The position numbers were made by a program, and so were the translations under genes. The notes under the pieces were generated by a model. That model was not told the origin of the DNA, made no database searches, and saw nothing but the letters and a program-made list of their open reading frames with translations. Below are positions 49,186 to 60,512 of a stretch of 64,000 nucleotides of DNA, piece after piece. Positions within the stretch are counted from its first letter, which is position 1, and each line of letters begins with the position of its first letter. The stretch is from Tropicimonas sediminicola (GTDB taxonomy: Bacteria > Pseudomonadota > Alphaproteobacteria > Rhodobacterales > Rhodobacteraceae), in assembly GCF_900188335.1 (NCBI RefSeq), contig NZ_FZOY01000003.1, positions 372,001 to 436,000 on the forward strand. The letters are read 5' to 3'.

Positions 49186-50540
49186 ATGCCGACAAACCTC
49201 GTCATCCTGGCGGCAGGCCAGGGCACCCGGATGCAATCCGACCTTCCGAAAGTCCTGCACGAGGTCGCCGGCGCGCCGCTCCTGCACCATGCGATGCAGG
49301 CTGGCGCGACGCTGCAGCCCGACCGGGTGGTCGTGGTCACCGGCAATGGCGCCGAAGATGTCGCCGCCGCCGCGCAGGATTTCGATCCCCAGGTCCTGAT
49401 CGCCGAACAGACCGAGCGGCTCGGCACTGCCCATGCCGTCGCCCAGGCGCGCACCGCGCTCGAGGGCGCGGAGGGCGATGTGATCGTGCTTTACGGCGAC
49501 ACGCCCTTCGTGCGGCCGGAGACCCTGGAACGGATGGTCGAGGCGCGGGCCGATCACGCGGTCGTCGTGCTCGGCTTCGAGGCCGCCGATCCCGGCCGCT
49601 ACGGGCGGCTGGTGATGAATGGCGACGCCCTGGAACGGATTGTCGAGTTCAAGGACGCGACGGACGAGGAACGCGCCATAACGCTCTGCAATTCAGGCGT
49701 GATCTGCGTGGATGCCGCGACGCTGTTCGAGCTCATCGAGGCGGTCGGCAAGGACAACGCCTCGGGTGAGTACTACCTGACGGACATCGTAGCGATTGCC
49801 TGCAGCCGCGGTTTGTCGGCCACGGCCGTGGCCTGCGAGGAGGCCGAGACCCTCGGCGTCAATTCCCGGGCCGATCTTGCCGCCGCGGAGTTGGTCTTCC
49901 AGAACCGCGCCCGGTCACAGGCAATGCAGGAAGGCGTGACCCTGCAGGCGCCGGACACGGTCTGGTTTGCTTACGACACCGTCATCGGCCGCGATGCGCT
50001 GGTCGAGCCCCACGTCGTCTTCGGCCCCGGCGTGACCATCGAGACCGGCGCCCGAATCCGCGCCTTCAGCCACCTTGAGGGGTGTCATGTGTCGCGCGGC
50101 GCCGTGGTGGGCCCATATGCACGTCTGCGCCCGGGCACCGAACTGGCAGAGGACGTCAAGGTCGGCAATTTCGTCGAGATCAAGAACGGCATCCTCGACG
50201 CCGGTGCCAAGGTGAATCACCTGACCTATATCGGCGACGCCTCCATAGGGGCCGGCACGAATGTCGGCGCCGGTACCGTGACCTGCAATTACGACGGCGT
50301 TTTCAAGCATTTCACGGAAATCGGGGCCGGGGCCTTCATTGGTTCCGATACGATGCTCGTCGCACCTGTTAAGATAGGCGCGGGGGCGATGACGGCCTCG
50401 GGTTCGGTCATCACCTCCGATGTTCCGGCGGACGCGCTCGCGCTTGGGCGTGCGCGCCAGGAGAACAAGCCGGATCTTGCCCGCAAGCTGATGGAGCGGC
50501 TTCGGGAGGCGAAACGGAATCAGAGCGGGGGCAATAGCTG

Positions 50541-50541
<1 letters not shown>
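49186..50541 (+). CDS. glmU: Bifunctional glucosamine-1-phosphate acetyltransferase/uridylyltransferase
   Basis: 451 aa. Makes UDP-GlcNAc for peptidoglycan and lipid A. The N-terminal uridylyltransferase has LAAGQGTRMQSDLPKVLH, QLGTAHAV-like LGTAHAVAQA and YGDTPFV. The C-terminal left-handed beta-helix has the acetyltransferase motifs ARLRPGTELAEDVKVGNFVEIKN, NHLTYIGDASIGAGTNVGAGTVTCNYDG. ATG at 49186 with a purine-rich AAGAAAAGAG upstream. One-base overlap with glmS. Confidence 0.97.
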
Positions 50542-52358
<1,817 letters not shown>

Positions 52359-52380
52359 GCGGGCTCCCGGAAACGGGAAA

Positions 52381-52404
52381 CGCTGGCGGATGGAACCGCC
52401 AGCG
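52381..52404. terminator. Hairpin between convergent glmS and the collagen-like gene
   Basis: Perfect 9-bp arms CGCTGGCGG (52381-52389) and CCGCCAGCG (52396-52404) with loop ATGGAA. It lies midway between two convergent stops, so it may serve both directions. T-runs are lacking. Confidence 0.6.
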
Positions 52405-52427
52405 TCGGGAGGTTGCCCTGCGGGGCG

Positions 52428-53702
52428 TCACTCGGTTGCCGAGGCCGCGAGGATCTCCGGCGTTTCGCCGTCCTCGTCGGAGGCTGTGGTCGACTCATCC
52501 TCCGCCTCTTCCTCCGGAGCCTCGGTTTCCACGCTGTCCTCCGCTTCCGCGGTCTCTGGCGTGTCCGTCTCCGACATCTCTTCCTGCTGGCGCGCGATGT
52601 AGTCGTCGATCAGCCCGTCCGCCTCTCCGACGCCAAGCTGTGCGGCCACCCAATCCTCCATCTCCGGCGTGATGTCATCCTCGGTGACCGGTCCGTTGCC
52701 GGTGGCATTCAGCGAGTCGACCATGGCCTGGCGCATCACCTCCTCGGATACGGCGTCGGCCGCCTCTTCCGCGACCTTCTCGGCCTCGGCCACCGCGTCG
52801 GTCTCGCGGGACAGGGCTTCGGCGGTGTCGCGCGCCTCCGTCAGTGCGGCGCCGTCTTCCTCCCAGGCCTTGTGTGCGGTTTCCCATTCCTTGAGCAGTT
52901 CATCGTAGGTATCTGCATTCTCGGGCGTTTTGACCGGTTCCTCGGGTTCGAGCGCCGCGTGATCGCGCAGCCGCTGGTCCAGATCCGTCAGCGCGGCATC
53001 GGGATCGTCGGGGAGGGCAAGATCTTCGGCAATCTGGTCATAGGCGGTTTGGGTCTCCAGGAGGTCGCGCTGCGCCTGCTCCAACGCCTCTTTCGCGGCC
53101 TCGCTGTCGGCGCTCGCCATCACGTAGTCCCGGAACGGCGCCATCTTGGGATCGGAGCTGTTCATCAGGCCGTTGATGTTGCGGTTGAGAGAGTTCAGGC
53201 TCTTGAGTTGCGAGGCCAGCGCGCCGCCGGCGACTGCCCTCTCCGGCGAAAATCCGGGCCGTTTCGCCGGTTTCGGGGAATGGGTGACGAGCGTCGGCGA
53301 CGGTTTCCGGGAGGTCTTGACCGAAGGGCTCTTCGCGGTCCTCACGGGCGCCGCAGCCTTCGACTTGCCGGACGATCCCTTGCCGAACTTCTCCTTCAGC
53401 TTCGCGAAGGGGTTGTTGCCGTTCTGGGATTTGGACGCGCTGGAGCGGTCGGATTTGCCCGAGGCGCCCTTGGCTCCGCGCGACGTCTTGTCGGACTTGT
53501 CCTTGCCGGACTTGCTCTTGTCCGATCCCCGGCCGTTGTTGCCCTTGTCGCCCCGGTCGCCCTTGCCACCCTTGTCGCCTTTGTCCCCGTTTTTCGCATA
53601 GGCGGCCCCGTGGTCGCCGAAGTCGACATATGCCTGTCCGCCCAAGGCGACCGGCAGGGTCAGGACGAGGCCCGCGACCAGCGTCAACTCGAGAATTTTC
53701 AT
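52428..53702 (-). CDS. Exported collagen-like low-complexity protein
   Basis: 424 aa. Signal peptide at the start (MKILELTLVAGLVLTLPVALGG, cleavage near AYAK). From about residue 36 there is a Gly-x-x tract (GDKGDKGGKGDRGDKGNNGRG), then a Lys/Ser-rich basic stretch to about 120. Further on come a helical middle (about 165-340, Glu/Ala/Asp-rich, predicted coiled coil) and an acidic tail of Glu, Thr and Asp to the end. Charge thus runs from strongly basic to strongly acidic along the chain. The ATG at 53702 follows GGGAG. Function unknown; cell-surface or periplasmic. Confidence 0.78.
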   Translation of the reverse strand: MKILELTLVAGLVLTLPVALGGQAYVDFGDHGAAYAKNGDKGDKGGKGDRGDKGNNGRGSDKSKSGKDKSDKTSRGAKGASGKSDRSSASKSQNGNNPFAKLKEKFGKGSSGKSKAAAPVRTAKSPSVKTSRKPSPTLVTHSPKPAKRPGFSPERAVAGGALASQLKSLNSLNRNINGLMNSSDPKMAPFRDYVMASADSEAAKEALEQAQRDLLETQTAYDQIAEDLALPDDPDAALTDLDQRLRDHAALEPEEPVKTPENADTYDELLKEWETAHKAWEEDGAALTEARDTAEALSRETDAVAEAEKVAEEAADAVSEEVMRQAMVDSLNATGNGPVTEDDITPEMEDWVAAQLGVGEADGLIDDYIARQQEEMSETDTPETAEAEDSVETEAPEEEAEDESTTASDEDGETPEILAASATE

Positions 53703-53854
53703 GGCGCTCTCCCTTCGCAACTGGTCCGCCCCCGAGACCGTCCCGCCGAGGCTTGCTCGAAATGCGGGCATTTCTGTGGCAAGCACCCGGTTTTTGAATA
53801 TGTGATCCGCCCGGGCCACGTCAGGGGCGCCGCGTGCCGGCCGCATCAGCCCGA

Positions 53855-53900
53855 TTGACCGCTGACGCGACTCGTGTCTAGTATTTGAACAGTCGTTCAA
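53855..53900 (+). promoter_or_regulatory. Promoter and palindromic operator of the leucine-degradation operon
   Basis: -35 TTGACC (53855-53860), 18-base spacer, -10 TAGTAT (53879-53884), then directly TTGAAC-AGTC-GTTCAA (53885-53900), a perfect 6+4+6 palindrome covering the expected start point. This is a typical layout for repression by a TetR- or similar dimeric regulator answering to an acyl-CoA. The regulator gene is not in the window. Confidence 0.7.
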
Positions 53901-53926
53901 TAACGGGGAGGGGAGGCCCTGTGGCG

Positions 53927-55090
53927 ATGTTCAACGCGACGATGAGCTTCGACATCGGCGAGGAGGCCGCGGCGCTGCGTGACATGGTGCATCGCTGGGC
54001 GCAGGAGCGGGTCAAGCCGATGGCCGCCGCGATCGATGCGGGCAACGAGTTCCCGGCCGAGCTCTGGCGCGAGATGGGCGACCTTGGGCTGCTCGGCATC
54101 ACGGTGCCGGAGGAATACGGCGGGGCCGGCATGTCCTATCTCGCCCATACCATCGCGGTGGAAGAGATCGCGCGCGCCTCGGCCTCGGTCTCGCTCAGCT
54201 ACGGCGCGCATTCCAACCTCTGCGTGAACCAGATCAAGCTGAATGGCAGCGAGGAGCAGAAGCGCACCTACCTGCCGAAACTGATCTCCGGCGAGCACGT
54301 GGGCGCGCTCGCGATGTCGGAGGCCGGCGCGGGCTCGGACGTGGTGTCCATGAAGCTCCGCGCCGAGAAGCGCAACGGCCACTACCTGCTGAACGGCACC
54401 AAGTACTGGATCACCAACGGCCCGGATGCCGACACGCTGGTCGTCTACGCCAAGACGGACCCGGACGCCGGCAGTCGCGGCATCACCGCCTTCATTGTCG
54501 AGAAGACCATGAAGGGGTTCTCCACCAGCAAGCATTTCGACAAGCTCGGGATGCGCGGCTCGAACACGGCGGAGCTGGTGTTCCAGGACGTGGAGGTGCC
54601 GTTCGAGAACGTGCTGGGCGAAGAGGGCAAGGGCGTGCGCGTGCTGATGTCGGGGCTCGACTACGAACGCGTGGTGCTGGCCGGCATCGGCACCGGCATC
54701 ATCGCGGCCTGCCTCGACGAGATCATGCCCTACCTGAAGGACCGCAAGCAGTTCGGCCAGCCGATAGGGAGCTTCCAGCTGATGCAGGCCAAGATCGCCG
54801 ACATGTATGCTGCAATGAACACCGCGCGTGCTTATGTCTACGAGGTGGCCAAGGCCTGTGACCGGGGCGAAGTGACCCGCGCGGACGCCGCCGCCTGCGT
54901 GCTCTATTCCTCCGAGGCCGCGATGACGCAGGCCCACCAGGCGGTGCAGGCGATGGGCGGGGCGGGGTTCATGAACGACGCGCCTGTGAGCCGGCTGTTC
55001 CGGGATGCCAAGCTGATGGAGATCGGCGCCGGCACCTCGGAGATCCGGCGGATGCTGATCGGTCGCGAAATGATGGCGGCCATGGGGTGA
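53927..55090 (+). CDS. ivd: Isovaleryl-CoA dehydrogenase
   Basis: 387 aa. FAD enzyme oxidising isovaleryl-CoA to 3-methylcrotonyl-CoA in leucine breakdown, passing electrons to ETF. The catalytic Glu247 sits in [14 protein letters not shown], the position used by isovaleryl-CoA and long-chain dehydrogenases rather than the common C-terminal site. [37 protein letters not shown] and [11 protein letters not shown] are family motifs. I use the ATG at 53927 with GGAGG about ten bases upstream; a GTG at 53921 is also possible. First gene of the liu operon. Confidence 0.94.
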   Translation: MFNATMSFDIGEEAAALRDMVHRWAQERVKPMAAAIDAGNEFPAELWREMGDLGLLGITVPEEYGGAGMSYLAHTIAVEEIARASASVSLSYGAHSNLCVNQIKLNGSEEQKRTYLPKLISGEHVGALAMSEAGAGSDVVSMKLRAEKRNGHYLLNGTKYWITNGPDADTLVVYAKTDPDAGSRGITAFIVEKTMKGFSTSKHFDKLGMRGSNTAELVFQDVEVPFENVLGEEGKGVRVLMSGLDYERVVLAGIGTGIIAACLDEIMPYLKDRKQFGQPIGSFQLMQAKIADMYAAMNTARAYVYEVAKACDRGEVTRADAAACVLYSSEAAMTQAHQAVQAMGGAGFMNDAPVSRLFRDAKLMEIGAGTSEIRRMLIGREMMAAMG

Positions 55091-55495
55091 GTGGTGGAAA
55101 GCGAAGGACCATTCTGGGCAGGAACGCCAAGCCTGCTCCACACGGATTTCCCGACACTGACGCACGGGCTGGAGCTCGTCGCGGCGATGATCGACGTGAT
55201 GGCGATCCTGGTCATGCTGGTCGGCGCGCTGCGGTTCCTGGCAGGGTTCGTCCGTGCGGAAACCAAGATCGACGAGCCGGCGCGGGCGCGGATCATCAAC
55301 GGCGAGCGAATCCAGCTCGGGCGTTACATCCTTGCGGGGCTGATGATCTTCATCGTCTCGGACATCATCCACACCGCGCTGAGCCTCGATCTTGGCGACC
55401 TGATCTTCCTCGGTGTCCTTGTCGGTATCCGTTTCGCCGTCAGTCACCTGCTGGGCCAGGAGGTGCGTGCGATCAAGGAGGATCCGGAACTCTGA
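55091..55495 (+). CDS. DUF1622 membrane protein
   Basis: 134 aa with a GTG start directly after the ivd stop. Three likely transmembrane helices (about residues 28-52, 78-98 and 100-118), with RAETKIDEPARARIINGERIQLGRYILAGLMIFIVSDIIHTAL, the DUF1622 core. Function of the family is not known to me. Its place in a leucine operon may be chance or a role in substrate or electron handling at the membrane. Confidence 0.82.
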   Translation: MVESEGPFWAGTPSLLHTDFPTLTHGLELVAAMIDVMAILVMLVGALRFLAGFVRAETKIDEPARARIINGERIQLGRYILAGLMIFIVSDIIHTALSLDLGDLIFLGVLVGIRFAVSHLLGQEVRAIKEDPEL

Positions 55496-55550
55496 CGTGG
55501 CGCCGGGCGTTCCCCGGCGAACGCCGCGACAGACAAGGAAGGATGTGACG

Positions 55551-56312
55551 ATGACGCTGAGCGAGAAACAGGAAGCCCTTTGCACCGCCAACGAGACCGA
55601 TTTCTCGGGGCTTTCGGCTTTGCTGTTCAACACCTCGCTCAAACTCGATGCAGGCGACAGCCACACCCAGATCCTGCTGAACGTCGTCGCGGAGATGATG
55701 CAGCGCAATGGCGTGGCGGTGGAGCATGTGAACATGGCCTCCGCGGGCGTGCCTGCGGGCGTCTATCCGGACATGACCGAGCACGGGCATGACAGCGATG
55801 GCTGGCCCGCGATCTGGGACAGGGTGCAAGCCGCCGATATCCTGGTGATCGGTACGCCGCTCTGGCTCGGCGAGGAAAGCTCGCTCTGCCGGGTGCTCAT
55901 CGAACGGCTCTACGGCATGTCGGGGATGCTCAACGACAAGGGCCAGTCGATCTACTACGGCAAGGTCGGCGGCTGCGTGGTCACCGGCAACGAGGACGGG
56001 ATCAAGCACGCGGCGATGACCATAGGCTATGCGCTGTCCCATCTCGGCGTGACGATCCCCCCGCAGGCCGATTGCGGCTGGATCGGCGAGGCCGGCCCCG
56101 GCCCCTCCTTCGGCGATGCGCTGGAGGACGGCACCCGCGCCGGGTTCGACAACGATTTCACGCAGCGCAACACCACGATCATGACGTGGAACCTGATGCA
56201 CATGGCGCGGATGCTGAAGCAGGCCGGGGGCTTGCCGAACCACGGCAACGACCGCCGTGCCTGGGCCGCGGGGTGCCGGTTCGACTATGACAATCCGGAG
56301 CATCGGTCTTGA
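55551..56312 (+). CDS. NAD(P)H-dependent FMN reductase / flavodoxin-like protein
   Basis: 253 aa. The flavodoxin fold pattern is visible: SALLFNTSLKLDAGDSHTQIL (phosphate loop), ADILVIGTPLWLGEESSLCRVLIERLYG (second FMN loop), and KVGGCVVTGNEDGIKHAAMTIGYALSHLGVTIP (third loop). It likely reduces flavins, quinones or a related acceptor. The ATG at 55551 follows AAGGAAGGATG. The gene stop overlaps the next start. A passenger in the liu operon, role uncertain. Confidence 0.85.
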   Translation: MTLSEKQEALCTANETDFSGLSALLFNTSLKLDAGDSHTQILLNVVAEMMQRNGVAVEHVNMASAGVPAGVYPDMTEHGHDSDGWPAIWDRVQAADILVIGTPLWLGEESSLCRVLIERLYGMSGMLNDKGQSIYYGKVGGCVVTGNEDGIKHAAMTIGYALSHLGVTIPPQADCGWIGEAGPGPSFGDALEDGTRAGFDNDFTQRNTTIMTWNLMHMARMLKQAGGLPNHGNDRRAWAAGCRFDYDNPEHRS

Positions 56313-57886
56313 TCCAGGGGCCCACATTCAGCCACGTGAAAGAGCACGGGTGGCAGATCCCGGAGCGGCTCAACATGGCCTGGGAGGTCTGCGACCGCTG
56401 GGCCGAGGCGGAGCCGGAGCGGGTGGCGTTGATCGAGCCGCTCGCTGACGGCGGCCTGCGCCGGACGACATTCGGGGACCTTCGGGCGATGGCGGATGCG
56501 ATGGCGCACCGGCTGGTCGAGGTCGGGATCGGGCGCGGCGACAGGGTCGGCGTGTTTCTCAGCCAGTCGCCCTGGACGGCGGCTGCGCATGTCGCTGTGT
56601 GGAAAATCGGCGCGATCTCGATCCCGCTTTTCACGCTGTTTGGACCGGAGGCGCTGGCGATGCGGCTGGGCGACGCCGAGGCGCGGGCGATCGTGACGGA
56701 TGCGGGGGGCGCGGAGCGGCTCGGGGGAGATCTCGCGCCGGCGCTGGGGGCGGATGTGGCGCTTGTCACGCCGGAGGGGCTCGCGCTCGGCGGCCCGCCT
56801 TTCGCCACCGCCGACACCGGGGCGGAAGACCCCGCGGTGATGATCTACACCTCGGGGACGACCGGAAACCCGAAGGGCGCGCTGCATGCCCACAGGGTGC
56901 TGCGCGGCCACCTGCCGGGGGTGGAGCTGTCGCACGACATGCTGCCGCAGCCGGGCGACGTTCTCTGGACCCCGGCCGACTGGGCCTGGATCGGCGGGCT
57001 GTTCGACGTGCTGATGCCGGGGCTCTGGCACGGGGTGCCGGTGGTCGCGGCGCGGCTGCCGCGGTTCACGCCCGAGGATTGCGCGCGGATCGTGGCGCAG
57101 ACCGGGGCGCGCAACGTCTTTTTCCCGCCGACGGCGCTGCGGGCGCTCAAGGCGGCGGACATGTCCATTCCGGGGCTGCGCTCGGTTGCGTCCGGCGGGG
57201 AGCCGCTGGGGGCGGAGATGCTCGACTGGGGGCGGCGGGCCTTTGGTCTCACGATCAACGAATTCTACGGCCAGACCGAGTGCAACATGATCGTCAGTGC
57301 CTGCGGCGCGCTGTTCGACCCGGTGCCGGGCGCGATGGGCCAGCCGGTGCCGGGGCACGCGGTCGACGTCATCGGGCCGGACGGCGCGCCGACCGGAGGC
57401 GAGGGCGAGATCGCCGTGCGGCGGGGATCGGCGTCGATGATGCTGGAATACTGGCGCAACCCGGAGGCGACCGCAGCCAAGTTTCGCGGCGACTGGATGC
57501 TGACCGGAGACAGGGGCATCCGCGAGGGCGCTTTCCTGCGGTTCAAGGGGCGCGACGACGACGTGATCACCTCCTCGGGCTACCGGATCGGGCCCGGTGA
57601 GGTCGAGGATTGCCTGCTGACCCATCCCGCCGTGGCGAGTTGCGGCGTGGTCGGAACGCCGGACCCGGAGCGCACCGAGGCGGTGACCGCCTTCGTGATC
57701 CTGCGCCCGGGCCACGCGCCTGACGCCGAGACCCGCGCCGCCCTCCAGGCGCATGTGAAGACGCGGCTCGCCGCGCATGAATATCCGCGTATCCTGCATT
57801 TCGCGGAGAGCCTGCCGATGACCATCAGCGGAAAGATCATTCGGCGCGAGCTGCGCCGCATCGCGGCCGAAGGAGCCAGACCATGA
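56309..57886 (+). CDS. Acyl-CoA synthetase (AMP-forming)
   Basis: 525 aa. Activates a short or medium acid to its CoA thioester via an acyl-AMP. The AMP-binding loop YTSGTTGNPKGAL is near 178-190, GQTECNM is the A5 motif, GDWMLTGDRGIREGAFLRFKGRDDDVITSSGYRIGPGEVE is the A7/A8 region, and catalytic Lys510 is in TISGKIIRREL. The TTG start at 56309 overlaps the previous stop and fits the family N-terminus; it is uncertain because TTG is rare. Likely makes isovaleryl-CoA or a related branched acyl-CoA. Confidence 0.88.
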   Translation: MIQGPTFSHVKEHGWQIPERLNMAWEVCDRWAEAEPERVALIEPLADGGLRRTTFGDLRAMADAMAHRLVEVGIGRGDRVGVFLSQSPWTAAAHVAVWKIGAISIPLFTLFGPEALAMRLGDAEARAIVTDAGGAERLGGDLAPALGADVALVTPEGLALGGPPFATADTGAEDPAVMIYTSGTTGNPKGALHAHRVLRGHLPGVELSHDMLPQPGDVLWTPADWAWIGGLFDVLMPGLWHGVPVVAARLPRFTPEDCARIVAQTGARNVFFPPTALRALKAADMSIPGLRSVASGGEPLGAEMLDWGRRAFGLTINEFYGQTECNMIVSACGALFDPVPGAMGQPVPGHAVDVIGPDGAPTGGEGEIAVRRGSASMMLEYWRNPEATAAKFRGDWMLTGDRGIREGAFLRFKGRDDDVITSSGYRIGPGEVEDCLLTHPAVASCGVVGTPDPERTEAVTAFVILRPGHAPDAETRAALQAHVKTRLAAHEYPRILHFAESLPMTISGKIIRRELRRIAAEGARP

Positions 57887-58701
57887 CCCCGCCGAACGAG
57901 CGTCGCCCGCACCTGGCGGCCGACATCCTGCGCGAGGCGCTCGAGCGCCAGCGCGCCTTCGAGGAACGCAAGCCGACCCGCATGGGCCGGGGGGCGGAGC
58001 GGTTCACCGCGCCCGTGGGCGGGCTGGTGGCCCGGATGGTGCCGCCACGGCTGGTGCAGCAGGGCCTGCGGATCGCCGACCGGATGGTGGGCTACACCGT
58101 TCCGGCCGAGATGACCCGCCACTCGGTGGAGGATCTGGCCGCCTGCGAGGCGGCGGCGCGGCGGGTGCAGGCCTGGGCGGCAAGTTCCAATGCCGCCTCG
58201 GGCGGGGCGGCGGGCTGGTTCGGCGCGGTCGGCATGACCGCCGACATCCCGGCAACGATCGCCATGGCGGCCCGCAACGTGCGGGCGACGGGGGCCGCCT
58301 TCGGCTTCAACGGCGACAGCGAGGAGGAGCGGGCCTATCGGCTGATGGTGCTCCAGGTCGCGACGGAGACGGCCAACAAGGGGCGCGACGAGACGCTGGC
58401 GGCGCTCTCCGACATGGCGGCTTTCCTCGCCAGCCCCGAGGGGCGCCTGGTGCTGGAAAAGGGCGGCGGCTGGGTCTCCGAAAAGGTCATCGAACGGATC
58501 GCCCGGCAGCTTGGCGTCACCCTCGCCAGCCGCAAGGCGGGGCAGGTGGTGCCGATCGTCGGCGGCGCGGTTGCCGCCGTGGTCAACGCGAGTTTCCAGA
58601 CCGACGTGAGCCGGGCCGCGCGCTACGGCTACCGGATGCGGTGGCTGATGGAGCGGCGGCTGCTGGAGGACCGGAGCCTCGACGGAGCCGGAGAGGCATG
58701 A
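57883..58701 (+). CDS. EcsC-family protein
   Basis: 272 aa, ATGA overlap with the acyl-CoA synthetase. The helical core has [43 protein letters not shown] and later [35 protein letters not shown], patterns of the EcsC family. Hydrophobic, Gly/Ala-rich helices suggest membrane contact. No known reaction. Its place inside the liu operon is curious. Confidence 0.8.
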   Translation: MTPPNERRPHLAADILREALERQRAFEERKPTRMGRGAERFTAPVGGLVARMVPPRLVQQGLRIADRMVGYTVPAEMTRHSVEDLAACEAAARRVQAWAASSNAASGGAAGWFGAVGMTADIPATIAMAARNVRATGAAFGFNGDSEEERAYRLMVLQVATETANKGRDETLAALSDMAAFLASPEGRLVLEKGGGWVSEKVIERIARQLGVTLASRKAGQVVPIVGGAVAAVVNASFQTDVSRAARYGYRMRWLMERRLLEDRSLDGAGEA

Positions 58702-58804
58702 TGGGCGGACATTCGTTCCACTTCGCGCGGCCGCACCGTGCCGCTTGTCGCCTGGCCCCGCTTTGCGCCGGCCCGGCGCCTGCCGCCGTTCGGGGAGGCG
58801 ATTG

Positions 58805-60409
58805 ATGCGTCTGCGCTCGTCGGTGCTCACCAGCGGGGAGGATTACTCCGCCAATCGTGCCGCCCATCTCGCCGCGCTGGAGCAGGTCGCCGAGGCCGCC
58901 GCGCTCGCCGCGTCCGGCGGCGGCGCCGGCGCCCGGGAGAGGCACCTCGCGCGGGGCAAGATGCTGCCGCGCGAGCGGGTGGCCAACCTGCTCGACCCCG
59001 GCGCGCCGTTTCTGGAGATCGGCGCCACGGCGGCGCATGGCATGTACGACGGCGCGGCGCCTTGCGCCGGTGTCGTGGCCGGGATCGGCCGGGTCATGGG
59101 ACGCGAGGTCATGGTGGTGTGCAACGACGCCACCGTGAAGGGCGGCACCTATTACCCGATGACGGTCAAGAAGCACCTTCGCGCGCAGGAGATCGCCGCC
59201 GAATGCCATCTGCCCTGCGTCTACCTGGTGGATTCCGGGGGCGCGAACCTGCCGATGCAGGACGAGGTCTTTCCCGACCGCGACCATTTCGGCCGGATCT
59301 TCTACAACCAGGCGCGGATGTCGGCGCAGGGGATTGCCCAGATCGCGGTCGTGATGGGCTCCTGCACGGCGGGCGGCGCCTATGTGCCGGCAATGTCGGA
59401 TGTCACGATCATCGTGCGCGACCAGGGGACGATCTTCCTCGCCGGTCCGCCGCTGGTGAAGGCGGCGACGGGCGAGGTGGTGAGCGCCGAGGACCTCGGA
59501 GGCGGGGACGTGCACACGCGGCTCTCCGGCGTGGCCGACTACCTTGCCGAAGACGATGCCCATGCGCTGGCGCTGGCGCGCCGGGCGGTGGGCTCGCTCG
59601 GGCCGGCCCCGGACGTCTCTGCCAACTGGGCAAGCCCGGAGCCGCCGGCCCACGACCCCGAAGAGATCCTCGGGGTGGTGCCGGCCGACCTGCGCACCCC
59701 CTACGACATCCGCGAGGTGATCGCCCGTCTCGTCGACGGCTCGCGTTTCGACGAGTTCAAGGCGCGGTTCGGCGAGACGCTGGTGACCGGCTTCGCCCAT
59801 GTCCACGGCTGCCCCGTGGGCATCGTCGCCAACAACGGCGTGCTGTTCTCCGAGGCCGCGCAGAAGGGCGCGCATTTCGTCGAGCTCTGCTCGCAGCGCC
59901 GCATTCCGCTGGTCTTCCTGCAGAACATCACCGGCTTCATGGTGGGGCGGAAATACGAGAACGAGGGGATCGCGCGGCATGGCGCCAAGATGGTGACGGC
60001 GGTAGCGACGACCTCGGTGCCCAAGGTCACCCTGCTTGTCGGGGGCTCCTTCGGGGCCGGGAATTACGGGATGGCGGGGCGGGCCTACCAGCCCCGGTTC
60101 CTCTGGACATGGCCGAACAGCCGGATCTCGGTGATGGGCGGCGCGCAGGCGGCCGGGGTCCTTGCCCAGGTGCGGCGCGCGGCGATCGAGAAATCGGGCG
60201 GGGCGTGGTCGGCCGAGGAGGAGGCCGCGTTCCGACGGCCCACCGAGGAGATGTTCGAGCGCCAGGCCCATCCGCTCTATGCCAGCGCCCGGCTTTGGGA
60301 CGACGGGGTGATCGACCCGCGCAAGAGCCGCGAGGTTCTGGGGCTTTCGCTGCGCGCGGCGTTGAATGCGCCGGTGGAGGAGACACGCTTCGGCGTGTTC
60401 CGGATGTGA
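58805..60409 (+). CDS. mccB: Methylcrotonyl-CoA carboxylase, carboxyltransferase (beta) subunit
   Basis: 534 aa. Transfers CO2 from carboxybiotin to 3-methylcrotonyl-CoA. Crotonase-like carboxyltransferase halves: [103 protein letters not shown], and [36 protein letters not shown]. These are diagnostic for the MCC beta subunit. ATG at 58805 with GGGGAGG upstream. Partner of mccA. Confidence 0.95.
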   Translation: MRLRSSVLTSGEDYSANRAAHLAALEQVAEAAALAASGGGAGARERHLARGKMLPRERVANLLDPGAPFLEIGATAAHGMYDGAAPCAGVVAGIGRVMGREVMVVCNDATVKGGTYYPMTVKKHLRAQEIAAECHLPCVYLVDSGGANLPMQDEVFPDRDHFGRIFYNQARMSAQGIAQIAVVMGSCTAGGAYVPAMSDVTIIVRDQGTIFLAGPPLVKAATGEVVSAEDLGGGDVHTRLSGVADYLAEDDAHALALARRAVGSLGPAPDVSANWASPEPPAHDPEEILGVVPADLRTPYDIREVIARLVDGSRFDEFKARFGETLVTGFAHVHGCPVGIVANNGVLFSEAAQKGAHFVELCSQRRIPLVFLQNITGFMVGRKYENEGIARHGAKMVTAVATTSVPKVTLLVGGSFGAGNYGMAGRAYQPRFLWTWPNSRISVMGGAQAAGVLAQVRRAAIEKSGGAWSAEEEAAFRRPTEEMFERQAHPLYASARLWDDGVIDPRKSREVLGLSLRAALNAPVEETRFGVFRM

Positions 60410-60431
60410 GCGTGGCCGGTTGCGGGAGCAA

Positions 60432-60479
60432 GAGGCCAGCCCCTCGTGCTCCCCGGGTTATTTCGGGACAGAAGAAAGG
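60432..60479 (+). repeat. Intergenic repeat A, copy 5
   Basis: GAGGCCAGCCCC, then CCCCGGGTTATTTCGGGACA and GAAGAAAGG, the fullest match to copy 1 at 11655-11697. Lies between mccB and mccA inside the operon, in the direction of transcription. Confidence 0.5.
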
Positions 60480-60512
60480 GAGGCCGGGTCTTGTCGCCCG
60501 GCGGGAGGCGAG

